Assembly (NCBI GenBank): GCA_024688095.1
Contig: JAILEJ010000018.1
Coordinates: 1-5,350, forward strand
DNA length: 5,350 nt
Direction of reading: 5' to 3'
From: Butyrivibrio sp.
GTDB taxonomy: Bacteria > Bacillota > Clostridia > Lachnospirales > Lachnospiraceae
Positions 4,171 to 5,350 of the stretch are shown here, piece by piece (the first letter of the stretch is position 1; each line of letters begins with the position of its first letter). Below the pieces are notes generated by a model. That model saw only the letters and a program-made list of their open reading frames with translations. It did no database searches and was not told the DNA's origin. Made by a program: the position numbers and the translations under genes.

Positions 4171-5350
4171 TCAAATATAATTCATCAGAGATGTTTGCAG
4201 AATTTTTCCGGTTGCCATCAAAGATGCCTGATATGTAACTTCAGCCTGCGTAAGTTGTGTTGCAGTTTCAGCAAGATCACAGTCCTCATTATCAGATGCA
4301 AGCGTCTTAAAGGTTGTAAGCTGATTCTGAAGTCTGCTCGTTATGTAACTAAGTCTTTCAGACCTTGTGCCGTTGTCAGTTACTGCTATATTCGCCTTAT
4401 CTAGAGAAGACTGCATTGAAGTAATCTTCTTACCAAATTCCTCCTGGAGCTCTTCCCTAAGATAATTGTATGCTTTCTGCGCCGCATCAATTTCATACTG
4501 AATAGTCTCTTTTTCCGTTGTATCAGAAGTTTCCTCGAGCTTATCCTTAAGTGTACTCATTGTTGTGCTTACTTCGTTTATCTTATCTGCAATATTCTGC
4601 AAATCTGCTATATCTCTTTTTACTCCTGTAGAAAAAACAGCATTAGCAGATGTATTTACTACAATTGACTGGCTGTATCCTACTTCATAAGCGATATCCT
4701 GCGCATTATTCCCGCCATTATATATAATACCTTCAGAGTCTACACATCCAAAGAGATTCTGTGGTCTTATATCGCCCTTTGACCATTCCTTTTTGTCATA
4801 TACAACATCTATTGTATTGGCATTTAAAATAGATTTAAGTGATGAAAGCTTATCTCTAAGTTCCTGATCCATTATTACTTCACCTGTATCAGCATTTAGA
4901 TAAACTGTATATCCATCACCTGCAGTCTGGTCTGCTGCAACTGCCTGATATGCCGCATCAACATCTGCTTCTGACGTTGTTGTATACAAAATATTACTGC
5001 TTTCAATTTCAAGCGAAGTCTCTGAATATGAAGATTTTATACTTCCATTTGCAAAGACCTGGATAACTGTATCTGCCGTTGTTCCAAGAGTATCTGTTGC
5101 ATCATCATCTGTCGCAATACGATAAGTAAAAGTTCCGTCACTGTTTACAGTTATTGTTCCTGCAGTCTCATTAGTAATTGTATATTGCTGACCTACTGCT
5201 TTTAATAATGGAATTGTCGTTGATGTATTTGTACCATCTGAAAAAGCAACTGTTGATATGCTTGTCGTTGATATAGTACATACAGCTGTTGCAATATCTG
5301 TGGAAGTACTGTCAATTGCACCATCTTCTGTTATATCTATAGTACGTGTA
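4171..5350 (-). CDS. flgL: Flagellar hook-filament junction protein FlgL (HAP3), C-terminal part
   Basis: FlgL is the second junction protein between hook and filament and is structurally related to flagellin. The frame is open from the right window edge to TGA 4173-4171, giving 392 visible residues without the N-terminus. An ORF can be opened at TTG 4989, but the frame continues uninterrupted to the edge, so that is not the real start. The first ~120 visible residues are a Thr/Ser/Asp-rich variable region. The conserved part follows: EVGYSQSIVVNTSANAVF, then ADLQNIADKINEV and long coiled-coil helices. The terminal block ETATQLTQAEVTYQASLMAT, followed by GKILQTSLMNYI, is the FlgL/flagellin D0 signature. 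FlgK would be expected just outside the window. The protein is exported by the flagellar type III system and has no signal peptide in view. Confidence 0.92.
   Translation of the reverse strand, partial: TRTIDITEDGAIDSTSTDIATAVCTISTTSISTVAFSDGTNTSTTIPLLKAVGQQYTITNETAGTITVNSDGTFTYRIATDDDATDTLGTTADTVIQVFANGSIKSSYSETSLEIESSNILYTTTSEADVDAAYQAVAADQTAGDGYTVYLNADTGEVIMDQELRDKLSSLKSILNANTIDVVYDKKEWSKGDIRPQNLFGCVDSEGIIYNGGNNAQDIAYEVGYSQSIVVNTSANAVFSTGVKRDIADLQNIADKINEVSTTMSTLKDKLEETSDTTEKETIQYEIDAAQKAYNYLREELQEEFGKKITSMQSSLDKANIAVTDNGTRSERLSYITSRLQNQLTTFKTLASDNEDCDLAETATQLTQAEVTYQASLMATGKILQTSLMNYI

Noticed and set aside
4171..4989. A complete 272-residue protein starting at TTG 4989
   Set aside because: The same frame is open all the way to the right edge and no ribosome site precedes 4989, so this is an internal part of FlgL.

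Overview
The window is a late flagellar gene cluster. Every real gene is on the minus strand, so transcription runs from position 5350 towards 1. The low G+C, the strong AGGAGG-type ribosome binding sites, the adjacent fliW-csrA pair and the order flgL-fliW-csrA-flaG-fliD-fliS all suggest a motile, Gram-positive Clostridia-type bacterium. The proteins look most like those of Lachnospiraceae (Roseburia/Butyrivibrio type). That placement is inference from gene order and sequence style, not from a search.

Layout in the direction of transcription: (1) 5350-4171, C-terminal 392 residues of the hook-filament junction protein FlgL, cut by the window edge. (2) 4170-4052, a 119-nt spacer with a long A/U-rich RNA hairpin and a possible weak promoter. 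(3) fliW (4051-3587) and csrA (3534-3313), the partner-switch pair that couples flagellin or secretion status to translation. (4) A strong intrinsic terminator (3278-3243) closing this unit. (5) A near-perfect SigD/sigma-28 promoter (3213-3187), a second weaker sigma-28-like element (3113-3086), and a leader with two small hairpins that each show GGA in the loop; the second sits on the flaG Shine-Dalgarno. (6) flaG (3008-2562), fliD (2491-914) and fliS (867-463), encoding the filament-length/FlaG protein, the filament cap and the flagellin export chaperone. (7) A 265-nt spacer with a terminator-like hairpin (307-271). (8) The first 65 codons of an unrecognised gene (197-1), which runs off the window.

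How the genes fit together: FlgL provides the junction on which the filament is built. FliD caps the filament, FliS escorts flagellin, and FlaG tunes the filament. FliW and CsrA form a checkpoint that acts on mRNA. The most interesting reading is that CsrA, encoded immediately upstream, may bind the flaG leader. There a perfect ACANGGANGU match lies in a hexaloop over the ribosome binding site, with a second GGA hairpin 19 nt upstream. This would extend FliW-CsrA control beyond the known flagellin (hag) target to the cap and chaperone operon. I see no mobile element, CRISPR array, tRNA or rRNA.
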